Shown here one piece after another: positions 9,131 through 17,386 of a stretch of 64,000 nucleotides of DNA. The first letter of the stretch is position 1. Each line of letters opens with the position of its first letter. The notes under the pieces were generated by a model, which saw only the letters and a program-made list of their open reading frames with translations, had not been told where the DNA came from and ran no database searches. Made by a program: the position numbers and the translations under genes. The DNA comes from Phaeobacter porticola (GTDB lineage: Bacteria; Pseudomonadota; Alphaproteobacteria; Rhodobacterales; Rhodobacteraceae): contig NZ_CP016364.1 of NCBI RefSeq assembly GCF_001888185.1, positions 2,294,001-2,358,000 of the forward strand, given 5' to 3'.

Positions 9131-9663
9131 TCCCGACTGTTGGGAAACGTCAGGCCGACGCAAATGCGGATAAACCCACCTCAATTGTGAACTGGGTTAC
9201 AGACCCGCTCCATCGCAGTGGGGCATGATCGACACAGGCCGCCGTTATCCGTTCCATCCCAACGGTTGCCTGTCCCATCCAGAGCCATGTGTCACGGCAC
9301 ATGGCTCGACGGGACCCTGGAAATCCGCCGGGTGCAACCGGGGATCATCTGCGCCATCTGGGGCGGCGGAAATCTGTGAACAGCTCGTTGGATCGAACAG
9401 AAGGTGCCTGGAGGTGCCTGGGGTCATTGGACCCATGTATTGACGCCTCCCGTCGGCGTGAGTCCGTGACACGCCGAACCAAAGGCTGGGGGCAATTTGG
9501 CCGCCCTGTCCGATCCACGCAAAAGGGCCGGGCATCCAGCCCGGCCCTTTTGTTATGGCTTCATAGTGTCATGGCGGCATCTCTGTCGGACAGATCAGAC
9601 CAAGACTACAGGTTGCGCAGCGTTCAAGTGCATAGGCCGCCGGCTGTCCCGGCAGCCCTGCCT
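9131..9663. other. Long intergenic region with a strong hairpin and a terminator
   Basis: No convincing gene is seen in this 533-bp stretch between two convergent genes. It contains a perfect 10-bp inverted repeat (GAGCCATGTG at 9282-9291 with CACATGGCTC at 9298-9307, loop TCACGG), a short tandem GGTGCCTGGA repeat near 9404, and the terminator at 9521-9552. A structured RNA is possible but unproven. Confidence 0.5.
9521..9552. terminator. Bidirectional intrinsic terminator
   Basis: AAAAGGGCCGGGC and GCCCGGCCCTTTT form a strong stem around ATCCA, with A and T runs on both flanks. It can terminate the HtrA transcript arriving from the right and transcription from the Crp/Fnr side. Confidence 0.88.
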
Positions 9664-11178
9664 TCACTCACCCAGATTCAGCGCCACAAAGCGCGGCTCA
9701 CCGCCACGACGTACAAGCAGCAGCAATGACTTGCGGCCTGCTTCCTTGGCGTCTGAAATCCGCGACTCCAGCTCACTGATCGAGGTCAGTTTCTGCTGGC
9801 CTGCTTCGGTGATCAGATCGCCTGCACGCATGCCTTTTTCCCAAGCTTCCGACGTGTCATCCACCGAGGTGATCACCAGACCATCCATGCCATCCGGCAC
9901 GTTCAGATCGCTGCGCTGATCGTCATTCAGACGGCTGACCGTCAGGCCCAGCAGCTCTTTTTCGCTGGTTTCCGGCGCTTTGTCATCGCCACCTCCAGGT
10001 GTGCTCTGACGCTGTGCATCTTCGCGACGACCCAAAGTCACGCGCAGAGTTTCGGTCTTGCCCTCACGAAAAACCCGCACGCGCACTGCTTTGCCAACTT
10101 CGGTATTGCCGACCTGCCGTACCAATGCACGGGTGTCTTTTACGTCGACCCCGTCAAAGGACAGGATCACATCGCCTGCCAGCAGACCAGCGGCCTTGGC
10201 CGGGCCTTCGGGCACATCAGTGACCAACGCGCCTTTGGCACTGTCCAGACCCATCGCCTCTGCCACGTCTTTGGTCACGTCCTGAATGCGCACGCCTAAC
10301 CAGCCGCGGCGGGTTTCACCGAATTCCTTCAGCTGCGTCACAACTTTGCTGACCACATTGGACGCCATGGAAAACCCAATCCCGATGGAGCCGCCATTGG
10401 GCGACAGGATCGCAGTGTTCACACCAACAACCTGACCATCCATGTTGAACAGCGGCCCGCCAGAATTACCCCGGTTGATCGCTGCATCGGTCTGGATGTA
10501 ATCGTCATAAGACCCCGACAATTCGCGGTTGCGCGCCGAGACGATCCCGGCGGAGAGCGAAAACCCCTGTCCCAATGGATTGCCCATCGCAACAACCCAG
10601 TCGCCTACACGGGCCAGATCGCTGTCGCCAAACTTGACAAATGTCAGCGGCATCGGGGCTTCGACCTTCAGAAGCGCAATGTCGGTGTTGGGATCGGTGC
10701 CCACGACCTTGGCCGGCAGCGGCACTGCGGGCTGGCCTTCACCGGGGAAAAACTCAATCTCGATCTCATCCGCTTCTTCGATGACGTGATTGTTTGTGAC
10801 GATATAGCCGTCCTCCGAGATCACAAAACCGGATCCCAACGCCGAGGACCGGCGCGGACGGTCACCCTGATCACCGTTGCGATCCTGAAATTCGCGAAAG
10901 AAATCCTCAAACGGCGAGCCTTCAGGCACGATGCCCTGCGGACCAGAGCGCCCTTCGACCACCGTAGTCGTGGTGATATTCACCACCGCGCGGCTGACTT
11001 TGTCGGCCAGTGGGGCCAGACTCTCGGGGCGGGCCTGCGCAATGGCCACCTGCGCCAGCACCATCAGGGTGCTGACCATGGCCAGCCAGAACAGACGCCA
11101 CTGCGTTGTCTGGCGCACGGGTTGCCGCGCGAGCGCTGGGGCGCTGCTGATTTTATTTTTCATTGCCTGTGGCTGCAC
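9664..11178 (-). CDS. degP: Do/DegP-family periplasmic serine protease (HtrA)
   Basis: A 504-residue HtrA protease that degrades or refolds damaged envelope proteins. After an N-terminal membrane/signal segment (LFWLAMVSTLMVLAQVAIA) comes a trypsin-like domain with the triad His in TNNHVIEEADE, Asp in NTDIALLKVE and Ser in INRGNSGGPLFN. Two PDZ domains follow (RRGWLGVRIQDV and a C-terminal one with GLVITSVDDTSEAWEKGM). The start is placed at the GTG at 11178 because AAGGAG lies 7 bases upstream; an in-frame ATG five codons later (11163) has no such site. It follows hflK-hflC on the same strand, the classic neighbourhood, but a terminator-like hairpin separates them. Confidence 0.94.
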   Translation of the reverse strand: MQPQAMKNKISSAPALARQPVRQTTQWRLFWLAMVSTLMVLAQVAIAQARPESLAPLADKVSRAVVNITTTTVVEGRSGPQGIVPEGSPFEDFFREFQDRNGDQGDRPRRSSALGSGFVISEDGYIVTNNHVIEEADEIEIEFFPGEGQPAVPLPAKVVGTDPNTDIALLKVEAPMPLTFVKFGDSDLARVGDWVVAMGNPLGQGFSLSAGIVSARNRELSGSYDDYIQTDAAINRGNSGGPLFNMDGQVVGVNTAILSPNGGSIGIGFSMASNVVSKVVTQLKEFGETRRGWLGVRIQDVTKDVAEAMGLDSAKGALVTDVPEGPAKAAGLLAGDVILSFDGVDVKDTRALVRQVGNTEVGKAVRVRVFREGKTETLRVTLGRREDAQRQSTPGGGDDKAPETSEKELLGLTVSRLNDDQRSDLNVPDGMDGLVITSVDDTSEAWEKGMRAGDLITEAGQQKLTSISELESRISDAKEAGRKSLLLLVRRGGEPRFVALNLGE

Positions 11179-11364
11179 GAAACTACTCCTTAGTTGTCGC
11201 CATATTCCATGTCCTGAGGCGGGGCCTGCGCGGGCGGGCATCTCAGAAACCGCTGAGGACGATGTGCTGTAATGTAGTCTTTCCAATTCGCGTCACAACA
11301 AATGTTGCACGTATTCAATTCGAAGTGAAACCCGGTGAGCGGCCGCTTAGGAACACGTCGACAA

Positions 11365-11395
11365 GAAAGGGGCCGGCACAATGGCCAGCCCCCCG
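11365..11395 (-). terminator. Probable terminator after hflC
   Basis: GGGGCCGGC (11369-11377) pairs with GCCAGCCCC (11384-11392) with one G-U wobble. Read on the minus strand it is followed by TTTCTTG. It would end the hflKC transcript before the protease gene. Confidence 0.65.
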
Positions 11396-11439
11396 TCTGT
11401 TTTTACTCAGACACACACGCAGAAGATCTGCGGCGAGGA

Positions 11440-12330
11440 TCATTGCTGCGCAGCCGCCGCCGGTTTGCCGTTCGAGGATTTCAGGTAGTTGAAAAACTCA
11501 TTGTCGGGCGACAGAACCATTGTGGAGTTGCCAGCCTTCAACGCAGTCGCATAAGCATTCAGCGAGCGGTAAAATTCAAAGAACTCCGGGTCCGCGCCAT
11601 AAGCTTCGGCAAAGATCGCGTTGCGTTCCGCATCCGATTCACCACGGATGATCTCTGCTTCACGCTGCGCTTCGGACACCAGCTCGACCACAGTCCGGTC
11701 AGCTTGCGCCCGGATCCGCTGGGCCGCCTCATTACCACGGGCACGCTCGTCGGTGGCTTCACGCACACGTTCAGCCCGCATCCGCTGGAAGGTTGCATCA
11801 AGGTTTTCCGTCGGCAGGTCGGTCCGCTTCAGGCGCACGTCAATAACCGTGATGCCCAGTGCTAGGGCATCTGCAATGGCGCCATTGCGGATCCGCAACA
11901 TCAGCGCGGCCCGGTCCGACGACAGGATGTCATTGGAGCTGACGGAGCCGAGAATCTCACGCGTTTGCGCGCGCAGAATCGAGTCAAGACGATTTTCCGC
12001 CGTTGCGATACCGCCTGCACCAACAGCCTGACGGAACCGGTTCACATCCGTGATCCGGTAGCGGGCAAAGGCGTCGACCACCAGACGGCGATCGTCCGAC
12101 GGGGTGATTTCCAGCGGGTCAATATCACGGCTCAGGATACGGTCATCATACCGGACAACTTCCTGAATCAGCGGAATTTTGAACGCCAGACCCGGATCTT
12201 CCTTAACGGAAACAACCCGACCGAACTGCAGAACCAGCGCTTTTTCGCGCTCATCAACGATGAACACTGATGACAGTGCCGTAATGGCGACGATCACCAG
12301 CGCGGGCAGCAAAAGAGTTGTCTTACGCAT
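11440..12330 (-). CDS. hflC: HflC, FtsH-modulator SPFH protein
   Basis: HflC pairs with HflK in a large inner-membrane SPFH/prohibitin assembly that surrounds and controls the FtsH protease from the periplasmic side. The 296-residue protein has an N-terminal membrane helix (LLPALVIVAITALSSVFIV), then the SPFH domain starting VDEREKALVLQFGRV, and a coiled-coil region rich in Glu, Arg and Ala (REATDERARGNEAAQRIRA). The tail is FNYLKSSNGKPAAAAQQ. Its ATG overlaps the hflK stop by one base, so the two are translationally coupled. Confidence 0.95.
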   Translation of the reverse strand: MRKTTLLLPALVIVAITALSSVFIVDEREKALVLQFGRVVSVKEDPGLAFKIPLIQEVVRYDDRILSRDIDPLEITPSDDRRLVVDAFARYRITDVNRFRQAVGAGGIATAENRLDSILRAQTREILGSVSSNDILSSDRAALMLRIRNGAIADALALGITVIDVRLKRTDLPTENLDATFQRMRAERVREATDERARGNEAAQRIRAQADRTVVELVSEAQREAEIIRGESDAERNAIFAEAYGADPEFFEFYRSLNAYATALKAGNSTMVLSPDNEFFNYLKSSNGKPAAAAQQ

Positions 12331-13490
12331 CAGTTGCTTCCTCCACGGCGCAGTTCATTCAGCGGCAGGTATGGTACCACGCCCTGACCTTCGCCCGATT
12401 GCTCATCGAGGATGATCTTGTCAACGCGGCCAAGCACCTCTTCCATTGTCTCCAGATAGAGACGTTTGCGGGTCACTTCTGGGGCCTTTTGGTATTCTGT
12501 CAGAACCGCGCTGAAACGGCTGGCTTCACCCTGGGCTCCGTTCACGACACGTGCGCGATACCCTTCGGCTTTTTCCAGCAATTCAGCCGCCTGGCCACGG
12601 GCCTCAGCCAAGGCATTGTTGGCATAGGCGTCGGCTTCGTTCTGGCGGCGGTCACGTTCTTGCTCAGCGGCCTGAACATCACGGAAAGCCGCGATCACCG
12701 ATGCCGGCGGATCCGCCTTGTCAAAGTTCACACGGATGATGTTGATACCGCTGTCATAATCATCCAGCGTGAACTGGATCAGATCCTGCAACCGCGAGGC
12801 AATGGCACCGCGATCCCGGTTCAGGATCGGCGCCAGTTCGGATTGGGCAATAATTTCGCGCATAGCCGATTCCGACACCGCACGAATGGTGGTCCGCGCA
12901 TCACGAAGGTTGAACAGGAACTGCGCCGGATCATTGATGTTCCACACAACCTGAAAGTCGATATCGACAATATTCTCGTCACCCGTCAGCATCAGACCAG
13001 CGTCTGAACTCAGACCGCCACCAACACCGATGTCTTCAGTCTGTTCACGGGTCACCGGCAGGATTTCCTTGGTCACCAAGGGCCAAGGCGCAAAGTTGAG
13101 GCCCGGCTGCCCGGTGGAGGAATATTCGCCCAGGAACAGCTCGACCGACTGTTCTTCCGGCTTTACTGTGTAAAAGCTGGCAAAAGCCCAGAAGCCGACC
13201 GCAACCAACGCGGCCAGACCAACAGTGCCCTTAGTCAGCTGTGGACCGCCACCGCCGCCCCCAGAACCACCACGGCCACCGCCACCAGTGCCACCACCGC
13301 GACCGCCCATCAGCACCCGCAGCTGTTCCTGGCCTTTTTTCACCAGTTCGTCGATCTCAGGGATCTGACCATCATCCGGGCGACGTCCGCCCCCCCGGTT
13401 GTCATCACCGCCCTGGTTGTTGTTGCCTCTGTCGCCTGAGCCGCCAGAAGAGCCACCGCCCCCCCAGGGGCCACCATTATTGCCCGCCAT
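12330..13490 (-). CDS. hflK: HflK, FtsH-modulator SPFH protein
   Basis: This is the partner of HflC. The 386-residue protein starts with a very Gly-rich cytoplasmic tail (residues 1-90, with clusters GGGGSSGGSGD and GGGRGGSGGGGGG), as in other HflK proteins. A single membrane helix follows (TVGLAALVAVGFWAFASFYTV), then the SPFH domain (VKPEEQSVELFLGEYSSTGQ) and a coiled coil ending near RVDKIILDEQSGEGQGVVPYLPL. It lies 69 bp downstream of the glutathione reductase gene on the same strand, so it may be part of a longer transcript. Confidence 0.95.
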   Translation of the reverse strand: MAGNNGGPWGGGGSSGGSGDRGNNNQGGDDNRGGGRRPDDGQIPEIDELVKKGQEQLRVLMGGRGGGTGGGGRGGSGGGGGGPQLTKGTVGLAALVAVGFWAFASFYTVKPEEQSVELFLGEYSSTGQPGLNFAPWPLVTKEILPVTREQTEDIGVGGGLSSDAGLMLTGDENIVDIDFQVVWNINDPAQFLFNLRDARTTIRAVSESAMREIIAQSELAPILNRDRGAIASRLQDLIQFTLDDYDSGINIIRVNFDKADPPASVIAAFRDVQAAEQERDRRQNEADAYANNALAEARGQAAELLEKAEGYRARVVNGAQGEASRFSAVLTEYQKAPEVTRKRLYLETMEEVLGRVDKIILDEQSGEGQGVVPYLPLNELRRGGSN

Positions 13491-13559
13491 ATGTGTCCAA
13501 TCCCTATCCTGCCGCCCATCGCGGCTTGTTGTTGCTACCTGTGGTTTCTTGCTGAAAAA

Positions 13560-14915
13560 TCAAGCCGTCCGCACAGGTGTCTTCATCGTGACCAGCTCTT
13601 CCGACATGGTCGGATGCACCGCCACGGTGCGATCAAAGTCTTCTTTTGTTGCGCCCATTTTTACAGCGATACCCGCAAGCTGGATCATTTCGCCCGCACC
13701 AGGGGCGACAATATGACATCCCAGAACCTTGCGCGTCGCCTTGGAGACGATCAGCTTCATCAACACCCGCTGTGCGCGCCCCGCAAAAGCCTGCTGCATC
13801 GGCTTGAAGGAGGTCGCATAGACCTCGATCTCTTCCTGCTCCGCCGCGGCTTCTTCGCTGAGACCTACAGTGCCCATCTCAGGCTGGGTAAAGATCGCAG
13901 TCGGGATCAGTTCATGATCGGGGCTGGTCGGGTTGCCCGCAAACACCGTCTCGACAAAGGCCATCCCTTCGCGAATGGCAACCGGCGTCAGGTTCACCCG
14001 GTTGGTCACATCCCCCACCGCATAGACCGACGGCACGCCGGTCTGGCTGTACTGATCCACTACAATGGCCCCAGCGCGGTCGCGCTCAATGCCCAGTTCC
14101 TCAAGGCCGAGGCCATCGGCATTGGGGCTGCGACCGGTGGCGAACATCACCTGATCGAACAGGTTTTCATCCCCATTGGTGGCCTTCACCCAGATCTTGT
14201 CGCCCTCTTTACGCATCTCCAGCACATTGGTGCCCAGATGTAGATCCACACCGGATTGGCACATCTCCTCAGAGATCAGCCCACGCGCCTCATCGTCGAA
14301 ACCGCGCAGGATCTGCGCACCGCGATAATACTGCGTGGTCTTGACCCCCAACCCGTTCATGATGCCGGCAAATTCACAGGCGATATAGCCGCCGCCGACA
14401 ATCAGCATGGTCTCGGGCAGTTTTTCCAGATGGAAGATCTCATTGGAGGTGATGGCCAGTTCCGAGCCGGGAAACTCCGGCGTCACCGGCCAGCCGCCGG
14501 TTGCGATCAGGATATGTTTCGCGGTCTTGCGGGTGCCATCGGCCAGTTCAACCGTATGGGCATCCGCCAGTTTGGCACGCTGATCAAAGGTCTCAACCGA
14601 ATTGTTCTCCAGAATGCCGCGATAGATACCTTCCAGCCGGTCCAGCTCGGCGTGCAGCTTGGTCTTGAAGCGGTCCCAGTCAAAGCTGCCGGGCGACAGA
14701 TCCCAGCCATAGGCCTGCGCGTCCTCAACCATACCTGCGTATTCGCTGGCAAACACCATGAGCTTTTTCGGCACGCAGCCCCGGATCACGCAGGTGCCGC
14801 CATAGCGGTCTTCCTCCGCCAGCGCCACCTTGACGCCGCGCTGTGCTGCCACCCGCGCCGCACGCACCCCACCGGAACCGCCGCCGATGACAAAGAGATC
14901 GTAATCAAAGCTCAT
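13560..14915 (-). CDS. gor: Glutathione-disulfide reductase
   Basis: A flavoprotein that reduces oxidised glutathione with NADPH in the cytoplasm. The 451-residue protein has the FAD-binding start DYDLFVIGGGSGGVRAAR, the redox-active disulfide GGTCVIRGCVPKKL (C-x4-C), the NAD(P) fold VGGGYIACEFAGIMNGLG and the C-terminal dimer interface with the catalytic HPTMSEE. The ATG at 14915 gives the canonical start; codons upstream to 14933 lack a ribosome site. It sits between a small kinase gene and hflK on one strand, consistent with a redox and envelope stress grouping. Confidence 0.95.
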   Translation of the reverse strand: MSFDYDLFVIGGGSGGVRAARVAAQRGVKVALAEEDRYGGTCVIRGCVPKKLMVFASEYAGMVEDAQAYGWDLSPGSFDWDRFKTKLHAELDRLEGIYRGILENNSVETFDQRAKLADAHTVELADGTRKTAKHILIATGGWPVTPEFPGSELAITSNEIFHLEKLPETMLIVGGGYIACEFAGIMNGLGVKTTQYYRGAQILRGFDDEARGLISEEMCQSGVDLHLGTNVLEMRKEGDKIWVKATNGDENLFDQVMFATGRSPNADGLGLEELGIERDRAGAIVVDQYSQTGVPSVYAVGDVTNRVNLTPVAIREGMAFVETVFAGNPTSPDHELIPTAIFTQPEMGTVGLSEEAAAEQEEIEVYATSFKPMQQAFAGRAQRVLMKLIVSKATRKVLGCHIVAPGAGEMIQLAGIAVKMGATKEDFDRTVAVHPTMSEELVTMKTPVRTA

Positions 14916-15066
14916 GTTAGTCGCCCTTCTCATATCTTGCGCGAGGTATCACATAGCGCAGAGGTAATTGCCAGTCTCGCAGGTGGGGGTGCGGTGGCCG
15001 GTTTATAATGCCAAGCGTGGTTTAGTCGCGAAACCGTGAAGGGCGCGTGAAGAAGCAAGGGCGGGA

Positions 15067-15579
15067 TCACTCTGCTGCCCCATGTACCACGAGCGTGAAC
15101 CCTTCCTGTTCAGTAGGATAGGTAAAATGCTTGCTGAACGCGTGAAACTGCGCTTCGGTTGCCGCAAAGGGATGCACGCCCCCGGCGTTGCGCAGGCGGA
15201 GCCGCGCCAGACATAGATCATCTGGCACATCCAAGACATGCAGCTGATGCGCTGCGCCGGTCTGGTCAATCAAACTGCGCATCCACACACGGGTTTCGAC
15301 AGTATTCGCGGGAAAGTCCAGGACAACCGAAACTCCGGCCTGCAAAAGCGATGCAACATGCGGCGCCATGATCCCGCGCAGCTTTGCCGCGCAGCGTACG
15401 TAATCCTGAGGCGACGACATCTGATCGGCAAACAAAGCATGCAGCCAGTCATCCTCGACCAGCTGGATTGTCCCTTGATCCGCAGCCAACCGCGCGGCCA
15501 GCGTGGATTTCCCGGCGGCAATTTTCCCGCACAGCATGTGCAAGGTCGGTGTCGAAGACGTGGGTTGGAATGGAGACAT
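15067..15579 (-). CDS. Small P-loop kinase/ATPase of unknown substrate
   Basis: This 170-residue protein has a Walker A motif (CGKIAAGKSTLAARLA, residues about 17-32). A likely substrate-binding acid follows in VEDDWLHALF and a Walker B-like strand in VSVVLDFPANTVETR. The C-terminal LRNAGGVHPFAATEAQFHAF suggests a lid region with an arginine (ARLRLRN). The layout is that of small-molecule kinases and zeta-toxin-like AAA proteins (shikimate or gluconate kinase size), but the substrate cannot be read. The ATG at 15579 follows GAGG by six bases. It lies 37 bp after rpiA and upstream of gor, so it is probably cotranscribed. Confidence 0.8.
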   Translation of the reverse strand: MSPFQPTSSTPTLHMLCGKIAAGKSTLAARLAADQGTIQLVEDDWLHALFADQMSSPQDYVRCAAKLRGIMAPHVASLLQAGVSVVLDFPANTVETRVWMRSLIDQTGAAHQLHVLDVPDDLCLARLRLRNAGGVHPFAATEAQFHAFSKHFTYPTEQEGFTLVVHGAAE

Positions 15580-15616
15580 GGGCACCTCAAGCAAGGCTAA
15601 GGCGGGCTAGCCCACC

Positions 15617-16405
15617 TCAATCATTCAGATCCGTGAACAGGTTTTCGGTCTCGACAAAATCCAGCTGGTCGGTTTCCACCGTGCCCTCATTGATGTCGCG
15701 CACCTCAACCTTGCCATCGCCATAGCCCACCACAACGGTGTCACAGATGTCGATGAACAGCCCGTTCTCTACCACACCGGGGATCTGGTTCAGCACCAGC
15801 GCCATCTGCCGGACATTGCCGATGCGGTTGAGATGCAGATCCAGAATGTGGTTGCCTTCATCGGTCACCAGTGCTGCATCGCCGTTCATCCGCAGCGTGG
15901 TCTTGCGGCCCATGACCTCCATCGCCACCAAAGTCTCCTCCAGCAGCGCCTGCGTGGTCTGCCAGCCAAAGGGGATCACCTCTACCGGCAGCGGGAAGGC
16001 CCCCAGGCTCTCGACCTCCTTGGCCTTGTCGGCAATCACCACCATCCGGTCCGAGGCTGTGGCAACAATTTTCTCCTGCAACAGCGCCCCACCGCCGCCC
16101 TTGATCAGATTCAGGTCGCGGTCAAATTCATCCGCACCATCAATGGTCAGATCCAGCCATTTCGCCTCATCCAGCGTTTGAATTTCAATCCCCACCTCGC
16201 GGGCCAACTCTGCCGTGCGGCTAGACGTCGGCACGCCTTTGATGCGCAGCCCGTCGTTTTGCACCATCTCGCCCAGGCAGCGCACCAGCCAGGCAGCGGT
16301 GGATCCGGTCCCCAACCCTACCCGCATGCCATCTTCGACCATGTCTGCGGCGCGTTTGGCGGCAACAAATTTAGCCCTGTCGATGGGTGACAATTCCCCT
16401 GCCAT
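15617..16405 (-). CDS. rpiA: Ribose-5-phosphate isomerase A
   Basis: RpiA interconverts ribose 5-phosphate and ribulose 5-phosphate in the pentose phosphate pathway. The 262-residue protein has all family blocks: GLGTGSTAAWLVRCLGE (phosphate loop), TIDGADEFDRDLNLIKGGGGALLQEK (catalytic Asp, Glu, Lys), IPFGWQTTQ, and MNGDAALVTDEGNHILDLH near the C terminus. It leads a same-strand string with the small kinase and glutathione reductase, a sensible link because the pentose pathway supplies NADPH for glutathione reduction. Confidence 0.96.
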   Translation of the reverse strand: MAGELSPIDRAKFVAAKRAADMVEDGMRVGLGTGSTAAWLVRCLGEMVQNDGLRIKGVPTSSRTAELAREVGIEIQTLDEAKWLDLTIDGADEFDRDLNLIKGGGGALLQEKIVATASDRMVVIADKAKEVESLGAFPLPVEVIPFGWQTTQALLEETLVAMEVMGRKTTLRMNGDAALVTDEGNHILDLHLNRIGNVRQMALVLNQIPGVVENGLFIDICDTVVVGYGDGKVEVRDINEGTVETDQLDFVETENLFTDLND

Positions 16406-16651
16406 GGTGGTGACTCCCTGCTCATGTTCAGTATGGTATAAGCCTATTCATCCGCCGGCGCGAGGGGCAGACCTCATCTGCTGGGGGGATTTTACGGCCT
16501 GGTCTTATCATTGCCGTTACTTGCGTTTCACCACCTCGGCAGGATCCACTGGGCGATGCGCTGCCACCGTTTGCGCAAACTGCGTGTTTCCTATTGGAAA
16601 CGTCGGAAACGGGCGTTACCCATGCCCGTACAGCCCCTATATGCTAAGTCC

Positions 16652-17386
16652 ATGACAGATCTTTATCGCCTGCACTACGCCCCAGACAACGCCTCGTTGG
16701 TGATCCGGCTCGCGTTGGAAGAGATGGGCCTACCCTATGAAACCGCGCTGGTGGATCGCCGCGCTGGTGCGCAGCATGGAGCCGCCTATCGTGCGCTCAA
16801 TCCCGGCGGTTTGATTCCGGTGCTGGAAACGCCCGATGGTGCAATCTTTGAAACCGCCGCGATCCTGTTGTGGCTGGGCGACCGCCACCCGGACACAGGT
16901 CTGGTTTCTACGGTAACCTCCCCGCTGCGCGCCGCCTTTCTGAAATGGCTGTTCTTCGCCTCAAACACGCTGCACGCCGATCTGCGAATGCTGTTCTATC
17001 CGCGAAAATACATCGGTGACAATCTGACCCAGCAAGGCCAGCTCCAGGCCACCCTGCGCGACCGGCTCCAAACCCATCTGCACAGTCTGGAGACCGCAGC
17101 TGCGGATCAACCTGAACTGTTTATAGCGGCTGCAGACAGTCACGATACCAATCGACCAACCGCGCTGACGCTTTACCTAGCTTGTATGATGCGCTGGATG
17201 GCACTTTATCCCAGCAACAGCGATCGCAGCTGGTTCCGCCTCGCCGATACACCGCATCTGGCCCGCCTGCTGGCCCAGCTGGAGACCCGCGCCAGCACCA
17301 GCAGCGCCTGTCAGGCCGAAGGTCTGGGCACAACCCCGTTCACACAGCCACATCTCGCCTATCCGCCAGAAGGATCAGCCATCTAA
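16652..17386 (+). CDS. Glutathione S-transferase family protein
   Basis: The 244-residue protein begins MTDLYRLHYAPDNASLVIRL, an N-terminal thioredoxin fold where the Ser in DNASLV is the likely glutathione-activating residue (beta/theta-like). The cis-Pro block GGLIPVLETPDGAIFETAAIL is intact and an all-helical C-terminal domain follows. The start at 16652 matches the fold; the frame is open upstream but without a fold or ribosome site. Its TAA shares one base with the ATG of sdaA, so the two are probably cotranscribed. The substrate is unknown. Confidence 0.88.
   Translation: MTDLYRLHYAPDNASLVIRLALEEMGLPYETALVDRRAGAQHGAAYRALNPGGLIPVLETPDGAIFETAAILLWLGDRHPDTGLVSTVTSPLRAAFLKWLFFASNTLHADLRMLFYPRKYIGDNLTQQGQLQATLRDRLQTHLHSLETAAADQPELFIAAADSHDTNRPTALTLYLACMMRWMALYPSNSDRSWFRLADTPHLARLLAQLETRASTSSACQAEGLGTTPFTQPHLAYPPEGSAI

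Noticed and set aside
9245-9535. 96-codon minus-strand frame in the long intergenic stretch
   Set aside because: It begins inside the terminator stem and its composition (Pro, Gly, Arg) looks like chance reading of GC-rich DNA.
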